From: Rheinheimera pacifica
GTDB lineage: Bacteria; Pseudomonadota; Gammaproteobacteria; Enterobacterales; Alteromonadaceae
DNA length: 64,000 nt
Reading direction: 5' to 3'
Assembly: GCF_024809855.1 (NCBI RefSeq)
Contig: NZ_JANUEM010000008.1
Coordinates: 107,981-171,980 of the forward strand
Shown piece after piece: positions 35,037 through 44,319 of this stretch (positions within the stretch are counted from its first letter, which is position 1; each line of letters begins with the position of its first letter). The notes below the pieces were generated by a model that had not been told where the DNA came from, made no database searches, and saw only the letters and a list, made by a program, of their open reading frames with translations. Made by a program: the position numbers and the translations under genes.

Positions 35037-37754
35037 ATGACTACAGCTAACCCCTACGCCGACAAACTTACGGTAGATAAACAGCAGTATCGTATTTTTA
35101 GTCTGAATAAGGCTGCAAGCCAGTTTGGTGATATCAGCCGCTTACCGTTTTCACTTAAGGTTTTGCTGGAGAATCTGCTACGTAACCTTGATGGTGATAC
35201 CGTAACCGATGCTGATATTCAGGCATTGGTTGACTGGCAAAAAACAGGTACTTCGGATCGCGAAATTGCTTTTCGCCCGGCCAGGGTGTTAATGCAGGAT
35301 TTTACCGGCGTGCCTGCAGTGGTTGATTTAGCCGCTATGCGTGCTGCGGTGGCGGCACTGGGGGAAGACCCGGACAAAGTAAACCCGTTATCGCCGGTGG
35401 ATTTGGTAATTGACCATTCAGTAATGGTAGATCGCTACGCAACAGAGCAGGCCTTTACGCAGAATGTTGATATTGAAATGCAGCGCAATTACGAGCGCTA
35501 TGCCTTTTTACGCTGGGGCGCTAAAGCCTTTGCCAATTTCCGTGTAGTGCCGCCGGGTACCGGTATTTGCCATCAGGTGAATCTGGAATATCTGGGCCAG
35601 ACAGTCTGGGCAGAGCAAACTGCAGACGGCCAGTTAGCTTACCCTGATACGCTGGTGGGCACCGATTCTCACACCACTATGATTAATGCGCTGGGTATTC
35701 TGGGTTGGGGTGTCGGCGGTATTGAGGCTGAAGCGGCCATGCTGGGCCAGCCGGTGTCGATGATTATCCCTGAAGTGGTGGGTTTTGAATTTACCGGCAA
35801 GTTAAATGCTGGTATTACAGCCACCGACTTAGTGCTTACCGTTACGCAAATGCTGCGCAAGCATGGCGTGGTGGGAAAGTTTGTTGAGTTTTTTGGTGAT
35901 GGTCTGGATCAGTTAGCGCTGGCAGATCGTGCCACTATTGCCAATATGGCGCCGGAATACGGCGCAACTTGTGGCTTTTTCCCGGTTGATCAGGTAACGC
36001 TGGATTATCTGCAGCTCACCGGCCGTGATGAGGCGGTTATCGCCAGAGTAAAAGCCTATAGCCAGGCGCAGGGGTTATGGCGGCAAAAAGGTGTTACACC
36101 AGTATTTACCGATACCCTGCATCTGGATTTAAGCACAGTAGTGGCGTCACTGGCCGGCCCGAAAAGACCACAGGATAAAGTGACATTAAGCGGGCTTAAA
36201 CAACACTGTGACGATGTTATGGCACTTGAACCAAAAGTAAGCAAAGAACGTGATGCTGAAATGGTAAATGAAGGTGCGGCACAAACCGACACAAAACAGC
36301 CCGATCACAGCTTCGATCTGGATGGGCACCGCATAAAGCTGGACAATCATGCCGTAGTTATTGCCGCTATTACCTCTTGTACCAACACCTCAAACCCCAG
36401 TGTGTTAATGGCTGCAGGCTTGCTGGCCCAAAATGCAGTGGCTAAAGGCCTTACGCGTAAACCCTGGGTAAAAACCTCACTGGCGCCCGGCTCCAAAGTT
36501 GTTACCCGCTATCTGCAACAGGCTGGCTTAATGCAGCCGCTTGAGCAACTGGGTTTTAATCTGGTGGGGTATGGTTGCACTACCTGTATTGGCAATTCAG
36601 GCCCGTTGGCCAAACCGATAGAAAATGCCATTAGCAATGCAGATTTAAATGTCTCGGCGGTATTGTCTGGTAACCGCAATTTTGAAGGCCGTATCCATCC
36701 GTTAGTTAAATCTAACTGGCTGGCTTCACCGCCATTGGTGGTGGCTTTTGCACTGGCCGGCACAATTAATATTGATTTAAACAGCCAGCCATTGGGGCAG
36801 GGTAAAGATGGCAAAGATATATATTTAAAAGATATCTGGCCTGACAGTAAAGACGTTGCAGCTGCGGTGGCGCAGGTAAACAGCAGCATGTTTAGTAAAG
36901 AATATGCCCAGGTGTTTGATGGTGACGAAAGCTGGCGCGCTATTGATGTATCGCAGGCAAAAACGTACACCTGGCCTGAGTCGACCTATATCCGTCAGCC
37001 AGACTTTTTCCGTGGTATGACACGCCAGCCTAAGCCGATAACCGACATTATTAACGCCAGGCTGTTGGCTGTACTGGGCGATTCGGTGACAACCGATCAT
37101 ATTTCACCGGCAGGTTCGATCAAACAAAGCAGCCCGGCTGGCCAGTATTTGCTTGAGCATGATATTGATAAAGCCGATTTTAACTCTTACGGTTCGCGCC
37201 GGGGTAACCACGAAGTAATGGTGCGCGGCACCTTTGCCAATGTGCGTATTCGTAACGAAATGGTGCCGAGCACTGAAGGCGGGGTAACCAAGCATTATCC
37301 GTCGGGTGAAACCCTGCCAATTTTTGATGCGGCTATGCGTTATCAGCAGCAAGAGCTGCCGCTGATCGTAGTGGCTGGTAAAGAGTACGGTACAGGTTCA
37401 TCGCGAGACTGGGCAGCCAAAGGCACGCTGATGCTGGGAGTGCGGGCAGTGTTGGCAGAATCGTTTGAGCGTATTCACCGTTCTAACTTAATTGGCATGG
37501 GCGTGTTGCCGTTGCAGTTTCCGTCAGGGAGCGATCGTAAAACCCTTAAGCTGACCGGGGAAGAAAGCTTTACGCTGCGTGGATTAAACAACCTGAAACC
37601 ACGGCAAAAGCTTGAGTTAATAATTACTTATGCTGATGGTGCCAAGCAGGAGTTAGATGTTATCTGCCGTATTGATACCGGTAACGAGCTGGCCTATTAC
37701 CAGCATGGCGGGATTTTGCATTATGTGCTGCGCAGGATGATCGGTGCCGCCTGA
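35037..37754 (+). CDS. acnA: Aconitate hydratase AcnA
   Basis: 905 residues, the full length of bacterial AcnA/IRP-type aconitases. It isomerises citrate to isocitrate with a [4Fe-4S] cluster; the cluster cysteines are C448 (ITSCTNTSN) and C514/C517 (GYGCTTCIGNSG). LVGTDSHTTMINALG and the C-terminal GKEYGTGSSRDWAAKG swivel domain are intact. Single-gene unit with its own terminator at 37769. Confidence 0.97.
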   Translation: MTTANPYADKLTVDKQQYRIFSLNKAASQFGDISRLPFSLKVLLENLLRNLDGDTVTDADIQALVDWQKTGTSDREIAFRPARVLMQDFTGVPAVVDLAAMRAAVAALGEDPDKVNPLSPVDLVIDHSVMVDRYATEQAFTQNVDIEMQRNYERYAFLRWGAKAFANFRVVPPGTGICHQVNLEYLGQTVWAEQTADGQLAYPDTLVGTDSHTTMINALGILGWGVGGIEAEAAMLGQPVSMIIPEVVGFEFTGKLNAGITATDLVLTVTQMLRKHGVVGKFVEFFGDGLDQLALADRATIANMAPEYGATCGFFPVDQVTLDYLQLTGRDEAVIARVKAYSQAQGLWRQKGVTPVFTDTLHLDLSTVVASLAGPKRPQDKVTLSGLKQHCDDVMALEPKVSKERDAEMVNEGAAQTDTKQPDHSFDLDGHRIKLDNHAVVIAAITSCTNTSNPSVLMAAGLLAQNAVAKGLTRKPWVKTSLAPGSKVVTRYLQQAGLMQPLEQLGFNLVGYGCTTCIGNSGPLAKPIENAISNADLNVSAVLSGNRNFEGRIHPLVKSNWLASPPLVVAFALAGTINIDLNSQPLGQGKDGKDIYLKDIWPDSKDVAAAVAQVNSSMFSKEYAQVFDGDESWRAIDVSQAKTYTWPESTYIRQPDFFRGMTRQPKPITDIINARLLAVLGDSVTTDHISPAGSIKQSSPAGQYLLEHDIDKADFNSYGSRRGNHEVMVRGTFANVRIRNEMVPSTEGGVTKHYPSGETLPIFDAAMRYQQQELPLIVVAGKEYGTGSSRDWAAKGTLMLGVRAVLAESFERIHRSNLIGMGVLPLQFPSGSDRKTLKLTGEESFTLRGLNNLKPRQKLELIITYADGAKQELDVICRIDTGNELAYYQHGGILHYVLRRMIGAA

Positions 37755-37768
37755 GCAACGCCGATTGC

Positions 37769-37798
37769 AAAAAAGCTGATTTTTTAATCAGCTTTTTT
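37769..37798 (+). terminator. Rho-independent terminator after acnA
   Basis: AAAAAAGCTGATT / AATCAGCTTTTTT stem with a short T loop; nearly perfect symmetry, so it could work in both directions. Confidence 0.88.
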
Positions 37799-37865
37799 AT
37801 TGCTTGCAATTTATACAATAACTGCTATTTTGATATCAAAATAATATCAATTTGAGAGGCTGACT

Positions 37866-38723
37866 ATGTTGCAGGAACGCATGATTAACAGTAAAGGCGG
37901 TTTTGGCATGATAGGGGTGTTACTACTGGCGCAGTTGCTGACATTAGCAGGGGTTGTGGTGTTACCGGGGGCGGTAAAAGCTCTAGCCTTATTGCTGGCA
38001 GTAGTGGTGTTTATCTGCTGGTTTGGTTTTTATATGGTACACCCGAACCAGTCGGCCGTGCTGCAGCTGTTTGGCCGTTATGTCGGTACCGATCTGAATA
38101 ATGGCTTACGTTGGTCTAACCCTTTGTACAGCAAACAAAAAGTATCGTTACGGGTACGTAACTTTGAAAGCAGCAAAATGAAGGTGAACGATAATGCCGG
38201 TAATCCGGTAGAAATTGCTGCTGTAGTGGTGTGGAAAGTAGTAGACAGTGCTGAAGCCGTATTTGAAGTGGATAACTACGAGAACTTTGTCAGTATTCAA
38301 AGTGAATCAGCTATCCGTCATTTGGCCTCCAGCTATGCTTACGATGCCGGTAATGATGAGGCTATCAGTCTGCGCAGCAGCACTGATGACATCACTGAGC
38401 TGCTTAAAAGCGAGATTCAGGCACGGTTAAATAAAGCCGGGGTGCAGGTGCTGGAAGCCCGCATTAGCCATTTAGCTTATGCACCGGAAATTGCCAGTGC
38501 CATGTTGCAGCGCCAGCAGGCCGCAGCAATAGTTGCTGCACGCCAGCAAATTGTTGAAGGTGCCGTGGGTATGGTAGAAACAGCGCTGGAGCGGTTATCT
38601 GCGCGCAACGTGGTACAACTGGATGACGAGCGCAAAGCTGCAATGGTCAGTAATCTGCTGGTGGTATTGTGTGGTGATCATCATGTGCAGCCGGTAATTA
38701 ATACCGGTAGCCTGTATCAGTAG
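37866..38723 (+). CDS. SPFH/band-7 (slipin-type) membrane protein
   Basis: 285 residues. An N-terminal double hydrophobic stretch (~15-57, [17 protein letters not shown] then [19 protein letters not shown]) is followed by an SPFH domain (~60-250): [39 protein letters not shown], the [13 protein letters not shown] core strand and [26 protein letters not shown] proteins build membrane microdomain scaffolds. The gene is followed after 8 bp by a small Arc-type gene, a pairing that suggests an operon. Confidence 0.9.
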   Translation: MLQERMINSKGGFGMIGVLLLAQLLTLAGVVVLPGAVKALALLLAVVVFICWFGFYMVHPNQSAVLQLFGRYVGTDLNNGLRWSNPLYSKQKVSLRVRNFESSKMKVNDNAGNPVEIAAVVVWKVVDSAEAVFEVDNYENFVSIQSESAIRHLASSYAYDAGNDEAISLRSSTDDITELLKSEIQARLNKAGVQVLEARISHLAYAPEIASAMLQRQQAAAIVAARQQIVEGAVGMVETALERLSARNVVQLDDERKAAMVSNLLVVLCGDHHVQPVINTGSLYQ

Positions 38724-38731
38724 GGGTTGTT

Positions 38732-38905
38732 GTGGCTAAAAAAGCCTTTGCCTTACGTATTGACGAAACAATGCTCAGCGCTTTGCAGCGCTGGGCAGAT
38801 GATGAGTTTCGCAGTGTTAACGGCCAGATTGAATTTTTGCTTAACGATGCGCTGAAGAAAGCCAGCCGGTTAAAACCGGCAAAAGATCAGTCTGATGGCG
38901 ATTAA
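38732..38905 (+). CDS. Small Arc-type ribbon-helix-helix protein
   Basis: 57 residues, GTG start with AGGGG five bases upstream. KKAFALRIDETML forms the DNA-binding beta strand and LQRWADDEFRSVNGQIEFLLNDAL the two helices of an Arc/MetJ-type fold, with a basic tail. It is encoded 8 bp after the SPFH gene. Its stop overlaps the stop of the convergent AEC transporter gene (38902-38905). Target unknown; possibly an autoregulator of the SPFH operon. Confidence 0.8.
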   Translation: MAKKAFALRIDETMLSALQRWADDEFRSVNGQIEFLLNDALKKASRLKPAKDQSDGD

Positions 38906-39804
38906 TGCAGCAGCCAGAATACCACCGGTAAGCTAACCAGCCCCAGTAAGATACCAATACCAATAATGCCACTAACCAGGCGCGGCGCCAGCCCTGCCAT
39001 AATGGCAATAGCACCGGCAGAGATCATCGGTGGCATTGCTGCCTGAAAAATACTGACATCCACAGCAATACCACGTTGGCCAACACTAAACCACAGCGCA
39101 GCTACCAGCGCAGGCATGAGCGCAAGTTTAATCAGCAGTGCACAAATAAGCGGCGATATTTCGCTTTTACTGAATTTGATCGTCAGGGCAAAACCTACCG
39201 CTACCATTACCACCGGTACCAGAGTTGCTGCCAGATTATCAATTAACTGTGTGGCAAAGGGCGGATATTCAGTGCCGCGCAGTAACAAGCCCAGTAGTAA
39301 GGCAATAAAAGACGGAAAGGTAATAACTTTAACGATAATACCTTTAACAGTTGGTTTGGCTGCTGTTGGGCTGTATAGCGCAGCAATAACCGTGACATAA
39401 CTTGCCAGCGCAATAAATGAACCCAGCTGATCGTATACCACCGCATAAGGCATGGCGTTACTGCCAAATAATGCCTCTGTCATCGGAAAGCCTAAAAACG
39501 AGGTATTACCCAGCGGCAGCACGATTAACAAGGCGCCGGTAACCTCGCGGGGCCAGCGAAATACTTTACTGAGCAGCAATACTGTTGCCACTACTGCCAA
39601 CAGCAGCAACCAGGGTGTAACGGCCGGAATAAGTAATGCAGCAGAAAATTGTAACTGGGGTACGTTTTTCAGGATCAGTGCAGGCAGTGCCACATAAAGC
39701 ACATACATATTCAGTGCAATACCGCTGTTTTGTGGCATGGCAGGTAACCGGCGCAGTAAAACGCCAATACACAGATAAGCCAGGATAAGCAAAAAGTTGT
39801 CCAT
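38902..39804 (-). CDS. AEC-family (auxin efflux carrier type) transporter
   Basis: 300 residues with ten predicted hydrophobic helices. [20 protein letters not shown], the ALNMYVLYVALPALIL crossover region and VGFALTIKF near the middle are typical of AEC-family permeases for carboxylates such as malate or malonate; the substrate is not predictable. Start ATG 39804; its first base overlaps the stop of the GIY-YIG gene (TGATG-like junction), so the two are co-translated. Confidence 0.88.
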   Translation of the reverse strand: MDNFLLILAYLCIGVLLRRLPAMPQNSGIALNMYVLYVALPALILKNVPQLQFSAALLIPAVTPWLLLLAVVATVLLLSKVFRWPREVTGALLIVLPLGNTSFLGFPMTEALFGSNAMPYAVVYDQLGSFIALASYVTVIAALYSPTAAKPTVKGIIVKVITFPSFIALLLGLLLRGTEYPPFATQLIDNLAATLVPVVMVAVGFALTIKFSKSEISPLICALLIKLALMPALVAALWFSVGQRGIAVDVSIFQAAMPPMISAGAIAIMAGLAPRLVSGIIGIGILLGLVSLPVVFWLLH

Positions 39805-40073
39805 CAAATCTCACTTGGGTTATAGCTGGCGGCAAGTGCCAGCTTTGCACTTCTGGATAGTTGTTTAAGTTGATACTCGGCTTTGGCGGCAGTGCTTTTA
39901 TCAGCAACAGGCTGCTGATACACCAGCGTTAACGGCCCTTTACCGCGTAGTGCTTTAGCACCGCCGGCCAGCTCGCCACTGTGCTGGCGCAATCGCCTGA
40001 CAGGATCGGTACTAATGCCGGTATATAGCATGCCACTACCGGTTTGCACCATATACAGATACCAGTTGCTCAC
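39804..40073 (-). CDS. GIY-YIG domain protein (YhbQ-like)
   Basis: 89 residues forming one GIY-YIG nuclease domain: [20 protein letters not shown] gives the two strands, RRLRQHSGE the conserved arginine helix and [11 protein letters not shown] the C-terminal helix with its Glu. Stand-alone members such as YhbQ are DNA-structure-specific or uncharacterised nucleases. First gene of a pair with the AEC transporter. Confidence 0.88.
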   Translation of the reverse strand: MSNWYLYMVQTGSGMLYTGISTDPVRRLRQHSGELAGGAKALRGKGPLTLVYQQPVADKSTAAKAEYQLKQLSRSAKLALAASYNPSEI

Positions 40074-40185
40074 GGGGTTAACTCCGTGCGGTGCTGTTCT
40101 GCTATACTGCGCGCTTTAAGCCGTGTGCAGTATTTCAGCGCAATAACGGCAACGGTAGTTAAGCTTTGGCAAAACAGGAATTTTA

Positions 40186-41436
40186 ATGTCATTTCAATCT
40201 CTCGCCTTGGCGGCGCCCATTTTACGTGTTCTGTCAGAGCAAGGCTATGCTGCTGCTACGCCGGTGCAATTGCAAAGTATACCGGTGATTCTGGCCGGTA
40301 AAGATGTGCTGGCTGGTGCGCAGACCGGTACGGGCAAAACGGCGGCCTTTACTTTACCGTTGCTGCAGCAAATGCTCAATGCGCCTAAGGTCGTAGCGCC
40401 AAATCAGGTGCGGGTACTGGTGTTAACGCCAACCCGTGAACTGGCCCAGCAAGTGTATGACAATGTGCGTAAATATAGCCAGTACCTGGATACACGCTCA
40501 GCGGTGTTTTATGGCGGTGTATCTATTCGGCCACAATATGATGAAGCCGGGCAGGGGCTGGATATACTGGTTGCTACGCCAGGGCGCCTTATTGACCACC
40601 TGCACCAGAAAACCGTGGATTTATCTGCGCTAGAGGTGCTGGTACTGGACGAAGCCGACCGCATGCTGGATATGGGCTTTATTGTTGATATCAAACGCAT
40701 TATGGCCAAGTTGCCGGCTAAACGGCAAACGCTGCTGTTTTCTGCTACCTATTCCAATGAGATAAAACAACTGGCCGATGAGTTGCTAAACAGCCCGCAG
40801 TTGATTGAAGTAGCAGCAACCAATGCCACTGCCGAGCGGGTAGAGCAACTGGCATATTTAGTTGACCGGCACCGCAAACGCGAGCTGTTATCGCATGTTA
40901 TTGGTAAAAATAACTGGCCGCAGGTGCTGGTTTTTGTTCGTACTAAACACGGTGCTGACCGTCTGGCGAAGCAACTGGCGAAAGATGGCTTAAAAAGCGC
41001 AGCCATTCATGGCGATAAAAGCCAGGGCGCCCGCACTAAAGCGCTGGAAGATTTTAAAACCGGCAGCGTAAGGGTACTGGTCGCAACTGATATTGCCGCC
41101 CGTGGGCTGGATATTAACGAGCTGCCTTATGTAGTGAATTACGATTTACCACAGGTGCCGGAAGATTATGTACACCGTATTGGCCGTACCGGCCGTGCCG
41201 GTAACAGTGGTGTGGCGTTAACACTGATCACGCCGGAAGAAATTAAAGCGTTGCAGGATATAGAGCGGCTTATTCAACAGGTGATCACGGCTAAAATACT
41301 GCCGGGTTACGAGCACGACCCTACCTATGTTTCACCAGCGCAAGCACAGGCTCGCCACGGTGACGGGCCGAAAAAACCGGCAAAGAAAGGTATGCTAAAA
41401 GCCAAGCTGCGCGCAAAGGCCTTAGGGAAAGCATAA
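40186..41436 (+). CDS. rhlE: DEAD-box RNA helicase, RhlE type
   Basis: 416 residues. Q-motif [14 protein letters not shown], motif I AQTGTGKT (45-52), [34 protein letters not shown] and [10 protein letters not shown] are all present in order, with a short basic C-terminal tail. RhlE-type helicases act in ribosome assembly and RNA decay. Monocistronic, with a terminator at 41441. Confidence 0.93.
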   Translation: MSFQSLALAAPILRVLSEQGYAAATPVQLQSIPVILAGKDVLAGAQTGTGKTAAFTLPLLQQMLNAPKVVAPNQVRVLVLTPTRELAQQVYDNVRKYSQYLDTRSAVFYGGVSIRPQYDEAGQGLDILVATPGRLIDHLHQKTVDLSALEVLVLDEADRMLDMGFIVDIKRIMAKLPAKRQTLLFSATYSNEIKQLADELLNSPQLIEVAATNATAERVEQLAYLVDRHRKRELLSHVIGKNNWPQVLVFVRTKHGADRLAKQLAKDGLKSAAIHGDKSQGARTKALEDFKTGSVRVLVATDIAARGLDINELPYVVNYDLPQVPEDYVHRIGRTGRAGNSGVALTLITPEEIKALQDIERLIQQVITAKILPGYEHDPTYVSPAQAQARHGDGPKKPAKKGMLKAKLRAKALGKA

Positions 41437-41440
41437 AACG

Positions 41441-41466
41441 AAGCAGACCATAGTGTCTGCTTTTTT
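41441..41466 (+). terminator. Rho-independent terminator after rhlE
   Basis: AAGCAGAC-CATAGT-GTCTGCTT stem-loop followed by T-run, just after the stop codon. Confidence 0.88.
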
Positions 41467-41487
41467 AGCTGCATGATTGTCTCTATG

Positions 41488-41525
41488 TAGACATATTTTT
41501 ATTAATGGTCTATATTGATATCAAT
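41488..41525 (+). promoter_or_regulatory. Promoter with flanking palindromes for the RES/Xre operon
   Basis: TAGACA (41488-41493) and TATATT (41511-41516) with 17-bp spacing form a good sigma-70 promoter. TGTCT-CTATGT-AGACA (41479-41494) covers the -35, and a perfect ATTGATATCAAT (41514-41525) covers the -10 edge. Such sites suit autorepression by the Xre-type antitoxin. Confidence 0.6.
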
Positions 41526-41546
41526 TTGGCAAGGTACGAGGTTGTT

Positions 41547-41945
41547 ATGCAAGCGGTACAGCTCGACAGACAAAGCCAGCGGCAAGTTGCTGCTACAGGG
41601 CTTAAAGCCGTATTTGCTATTCTGGATAAATGGCAATGCTCGCCAGAGCAAGTGCAGCGCATTTTACAGATCTCCAAAGCAGCATATTACAAATACCGTA
41701 ATGACCCTTACTGCGCCAGCTTAACGCAAGACCAGATAGAGCGTATAAGCTACCTGCTGAATATTCACAGCAGCTTAAGGCTATTGTTTGATAACCCGCA
41801 AAACCTGTATGGTTTTATGGCGTTACCCAACCATAACCCGTATTTTAATGGTAGCAGCCCGCTGGATATTATCAGCAGCGGCCAGTTTGCGGCGCTGTAC
41901 GAAACCTTTAAACACATTGATGCCTTGCGTGGTGGCATGTGGTAG
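41547..41945 (+). CDS. Xre/MbcA/ParS-type antitoxin of RES toxin
   Basis: About 132 residues from ATG 41547, which has GAGG in place; the earlier in-frame start at 41505 lies in the promoter. The helix-turn-helix (EQVQRILQISKAAYYKYRND) is followed by the toxin-binding region, ending PYFNGSSPLDIISSGQFAAL, the [N]G-x-[ST]-P-L motif of Xre/MbcA/ParS antitoxins. Its stop overlaps the start of the toxin gene. Confidence 0.92.
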   Translation: MQAVQLDRQSQRQVAATGLKAVFAILDKWQCSPEQVQRILQISKAAYYKYRNDPYCASLTQDQIERISYLLNIHSSLRLLFDNPQNLYGFMALPNHNPYFNGSSPLDIISSGQFAALYETFKHIDALRGGMW

Positions 41946-42655
41946 TAAAGGCGAGTGTGGGGCCGGACAATTTATCTCAGGTTAAATTACATCAGCAGCA
42001 AAGCTACCGGCTGATTAATTCGAAATATCCGCCGCAGTCGGTGTTTGACGATGTAGCAGATGCTGATGAGTTCGATGCCTTATTTACACTGCAAGCACTT
42101 ACTAACCCCAGGCTACAGGCGCAGGCAGGTAACCTGAGTTTGCTGCCCCGCACTGAGATCCCCTTTGGCATTGCCGGCTGCTCTTATGCTGTTGCCCCTT
42201 TTACCCATGTAAACCCGGCCGGTAGCCGTTTTTCTGACGGCCGTTTTGGTGTGCTATATCTGGCGGATACCGTGCAAACGGCAATCAGTGAAGTGGCTTA
42301 CCATCAGGGCTGTTATTGGGCCAAAGTGCCGGGGCTGGCCTATGAGCGCTTTGTGTTCCGGGCACTAAGTTGTCAGTTTGCCGATGTTAGTCTGGCAGAT
42401 TTGACTACCTTGTCAGCACAGCACGCGGTTTATGCAAAAGAGGACTACAGCGCAGCCCGTGCGCTTGGGATCCATTTACGTGGGCAGGGCGGTGCCGGTG
42501 TACAGTATTACTCGGTGCGTAACAGCGGTGCTGTGTGTTGGGGCTTATTTAGCCCGCAGTATGTCAGGCAAATTGTTCAGTGCGGCCATTATGAGATGAT
42601 CTGGCAAAATGGCAGCATCAGCGCGATAAATCAGATTGTCAGTTGTAATGAATAA
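41939..42655 (+). CDS. RES-domain toxin
   Basis: 238 residues, GTG start inside the antitoxin gene. The RES fold hydrolyses NAD+ in characterised pairs such as MbcT and Res. YRLINSKYPP holds the conserved Arg, FGVLYLADTVQTAISEVAYH the Tyr/Glu block, and VRNSGAVCWGLF near the C-terminus the Ser region, i.e. all three name-giving residues are present. The toxin therefore looks intact. Confidence 0.9.
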   Translation: MVVKASVGPDNLSQVKLHQQQSYRLINSKYPPQSVFDDVADADEFDALFTLQALTNPRLQAQAGNLSLLPRTEIPFGIAGCSYAVAPFTHVNPAGSRFSDGRFGVLYLADTVQTAISEVAYHQGCYWAKVPGLAYERFVFRALSCQFADVSLADLTTLSAQHAVYAKEDYSAARALGIHLRGQGGAGVQYYSVRNSGAVCWGLFSPQYVRQIVQCGHYEMIWQNGSISAINQIVSCNE

Positions 42656-42664
42656 GCCGTTAAA

Positions 42665-42943
42665 CTAGCTGCGATACAAAGTTTTAATCAGGTGAAAGCC
42701 GAACTGGGTTTTCACCGGCCCCTGAACCTCTAATAGCGGGCCTTTAAATACAACATCATCAAAGGCTTTTACCATCTGGCCTTTGCGGAACTCGCCTAAA
42801 TCACCGCCTTTTTTACCCGACGGGCATTGTGAGTGTTGTTTGGCCAGTTTGCCAAAATCAGCGCCTTTGGCCAGTTGCTGTTTGAGTTTTTCCGCTTCTT
42901 CACGGGTTTTTACCAGTATATGTAAGGCGCAGGCTTTGGACAT
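42665..42943 (-). CDS. ppiC: Parvulin-type peptidyl-prolyl isomerase (PpiC-like)
   Basis: 92 residues, a single cytosolic parvulin domain without signal peptide. [38 protein letters not shown] and [11 protein letters not shown] are the standard motifs. Length and sequence match E. coli PpiC. Convergent with the RES gene. Confidence 0.93.
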   Translation of the reverse strand: MSKACALHILVKTREEAEKLKQQLAKGADFGKLAKQHSQCPSGKKGGDLGEFRKGQMVKAFDDVVFKGPLLEVQGPVKTQFGFHLIKTLYRS

Positions 42944-42973
42944 TTTTGAATCCTCAATGGAAGGCTATGTGTA

Positions 42974-43067
42974 GATTGGAACCCCGTTTCGGTCGTCACA
43001 GAGTGTCTGAGTGAGTGTGTTAACACTCGCGAGTTGCTGTGACGAGCCGGGGCGGGTGTTGCAATCG
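42974..43067 (-). repeat. Structured ~95-bp repeat, copy 1
   Basis: Stretch between ppiC and aguA. Described in its plus-strand orientation: end box GATTGGAACC, stem CCCCG / CGGGG, stem CGTCACAG / CTGTGACG, invariant internal loop (AGTGTCTGA opposite GAGTTG), apical 8-bp hairpin GTGAGTGT-GTTA-ACACTCGC, end box GGTGTTGCAATCG. Related copies at 47402-47496 (inverted) and 47512-47604 keep the loop sequence but replace the stem sequences with other complementary ones. The strand shown is that of the aguA-to-ppiC transcript. Confidence 0.85.
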
Positions 43068-43114
43068 GAGCTTGCTCGCTAAATGAACCAGCTCAGCGAT
43101 ACCGCAGCTACTAC

Positions 43115-43170
43115 GCAGATCTTTTCTTCGACACGCCGTCCGGGCGTTCAACGGTCAAAGAAAAGACTGC
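43115..43170. repeat. Long hairpin downstream of aguA
   Basis: GCAG and TCTTTTCTT on one side pair with AAGAAAAGA and CTGC on the other, with an inner ACGCC / GGCGT stem. It lies 37 bp after the aguA stop on the minus strand. It may stabilise or end the aguBA mRNA, but no clean T-run follows. Confidence 0.55.
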
Positions 43171-43206
43171 TTCGCATCTGCTATTCACGTCAGCAGAGTA
43201 ATTGAG

Positions 43207-44319
43207 TTAGCGAGGCTGTTGCTGGGTAATACAGTGAATATTACCACCACCCAGCAGAATCTCGCGGCCCGGCACTGTGACTACTTTATGCGCCGGATAC
43301 AGGCTTTGCAAAATGTCTGCTGCTACTTTATCGTTAGGGTCGTCGAACGTTGGCAGTATTAAGCCGCCATTACACAAATAAAAGTTAATGTAAGAGCCCG
43401 CCAGGCGGGCATTGGCCTCGCGTGGAATGGCGCTCATGGTGGCATCTACCGTGGCGTACTCTTCCGCTTTGGCGATAATAGGCGCCGGTACCGGTAACTT
43501 ATGTACTTTAATTTTGCGGCCTTTAGCATCGGTTGCTGCTTCTAAATAATCCAACGCTGCCTTGCTGCGGGCATACTGTGGATCGGTTTCGTCATCGGTC
43601 CAGGCCAGCACCACTTCACCGGGTTTAACAAAACAGGCCATGTTGTCGATATGGCCGTCGGTTTCATCGTTAAAGATACCGTCTTCTAACCACAGAACTT
43701 TGTCGATGCCCAGATAATCACGCATCTGCTGTTCTATCTGCTCACGGCTTAAATGCGGGTTACGGTTGCTGTTTAATAAGCACTCTGCCGTAGTTAACAG
43801 AGTACCTTCACCATCAACATGAATAGCGCCACCTTCCAGCACGAAGCCCTCGGTGCGGTAACGCGGCAGTTGCTCTATACCCAGCACCTTGCTGGCCACC
43901 TGATCGTCTTTATCCCACGGGAAGTACAAACCACCGTTTAAACCGCCCCAGGCGTTAAAGGTCCAGTCGATACCGCGTACTCCGCCGTTAGCGTTAGTTA
44001 CAAAGGTTGGCCCGGTATCACGACACCAGGCATCGTTGTTTGATATCTCAACCACGCGGATAGGAAATTTTGTGCCGGCATCGGTAAGCTGTACCAGCGC
44101 ATTGGCGTATTGGTTAGCAGATACGCCAACGGTTACCGGCTCAAACCCGGCAATAGCTTTAATTACCGCCACAAAGGCCTGCTGTGCCGGTTTGGCGCCT
44201 AAACGCCAGCTGTCGGTGCGCTCTGGCCATACCATCCAGGTTTGCTTATGCGCAGCCCACTCGGCAGGCATGCTAAAACCGTCGGCGCGTGGCGTGCTGT
44301 TTAGTGTTGTAAAAGCCAC
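43207..44319 (-). CDS. aguA: Agmatine deiminase
   Basis: 370 residues, converting agmatine to N-carbamoylputrescine. [22 protein letters not shown] at the N-terminus, [17 protein letters not shown] and the closing [11 protein letters not shown] with the catalytic Cys363 identify the guanidino-modifying fold. The GTG start abuts the aguB stop and follows AAGGTGG. Second gene of the aguBA operon. Confidence 0.96.
   Translation of the reverse strand: MAFTTLNSTPRADGFSMPAEWAAHKQTWMVWPERTDSWRLGAKPAQQAFVAVIKAIAGFEPVTVGVSANQYANALVQLTDAGTKFPIRVVEISNNDAWCRDTGPTFVTNANGGVRGIDWTFNAWGGLNGGLYFPWDKDDQVASKVLGIEQLPRYRTEGFVLEGGAIHVDGEGTLLTTAECLLNSNRNPHLSREQIEQQMRDYLGIDKVLWLEDGIFNDETDGHIDNMACFVKPGEVVLAWTDDETDPQYARSKAALDYLEAATDAKGRKIKVHKLPVPAPIIAKAEEYATVDATMSAIPREANARLAGSYINFYLCNGGLILPTFDDPNDKVAADILQSLYPAHKVVTVPGREILLGGGNIHCITQQQPR

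Noticed and set aside
42974..43067. Structured repeat as an integron attC site
   Set aside because: attC sites conserve their ends (RYYYAAC / GTTRRRY) and vary internally; here the inner loop is the best-conserved part and no integrase is present.
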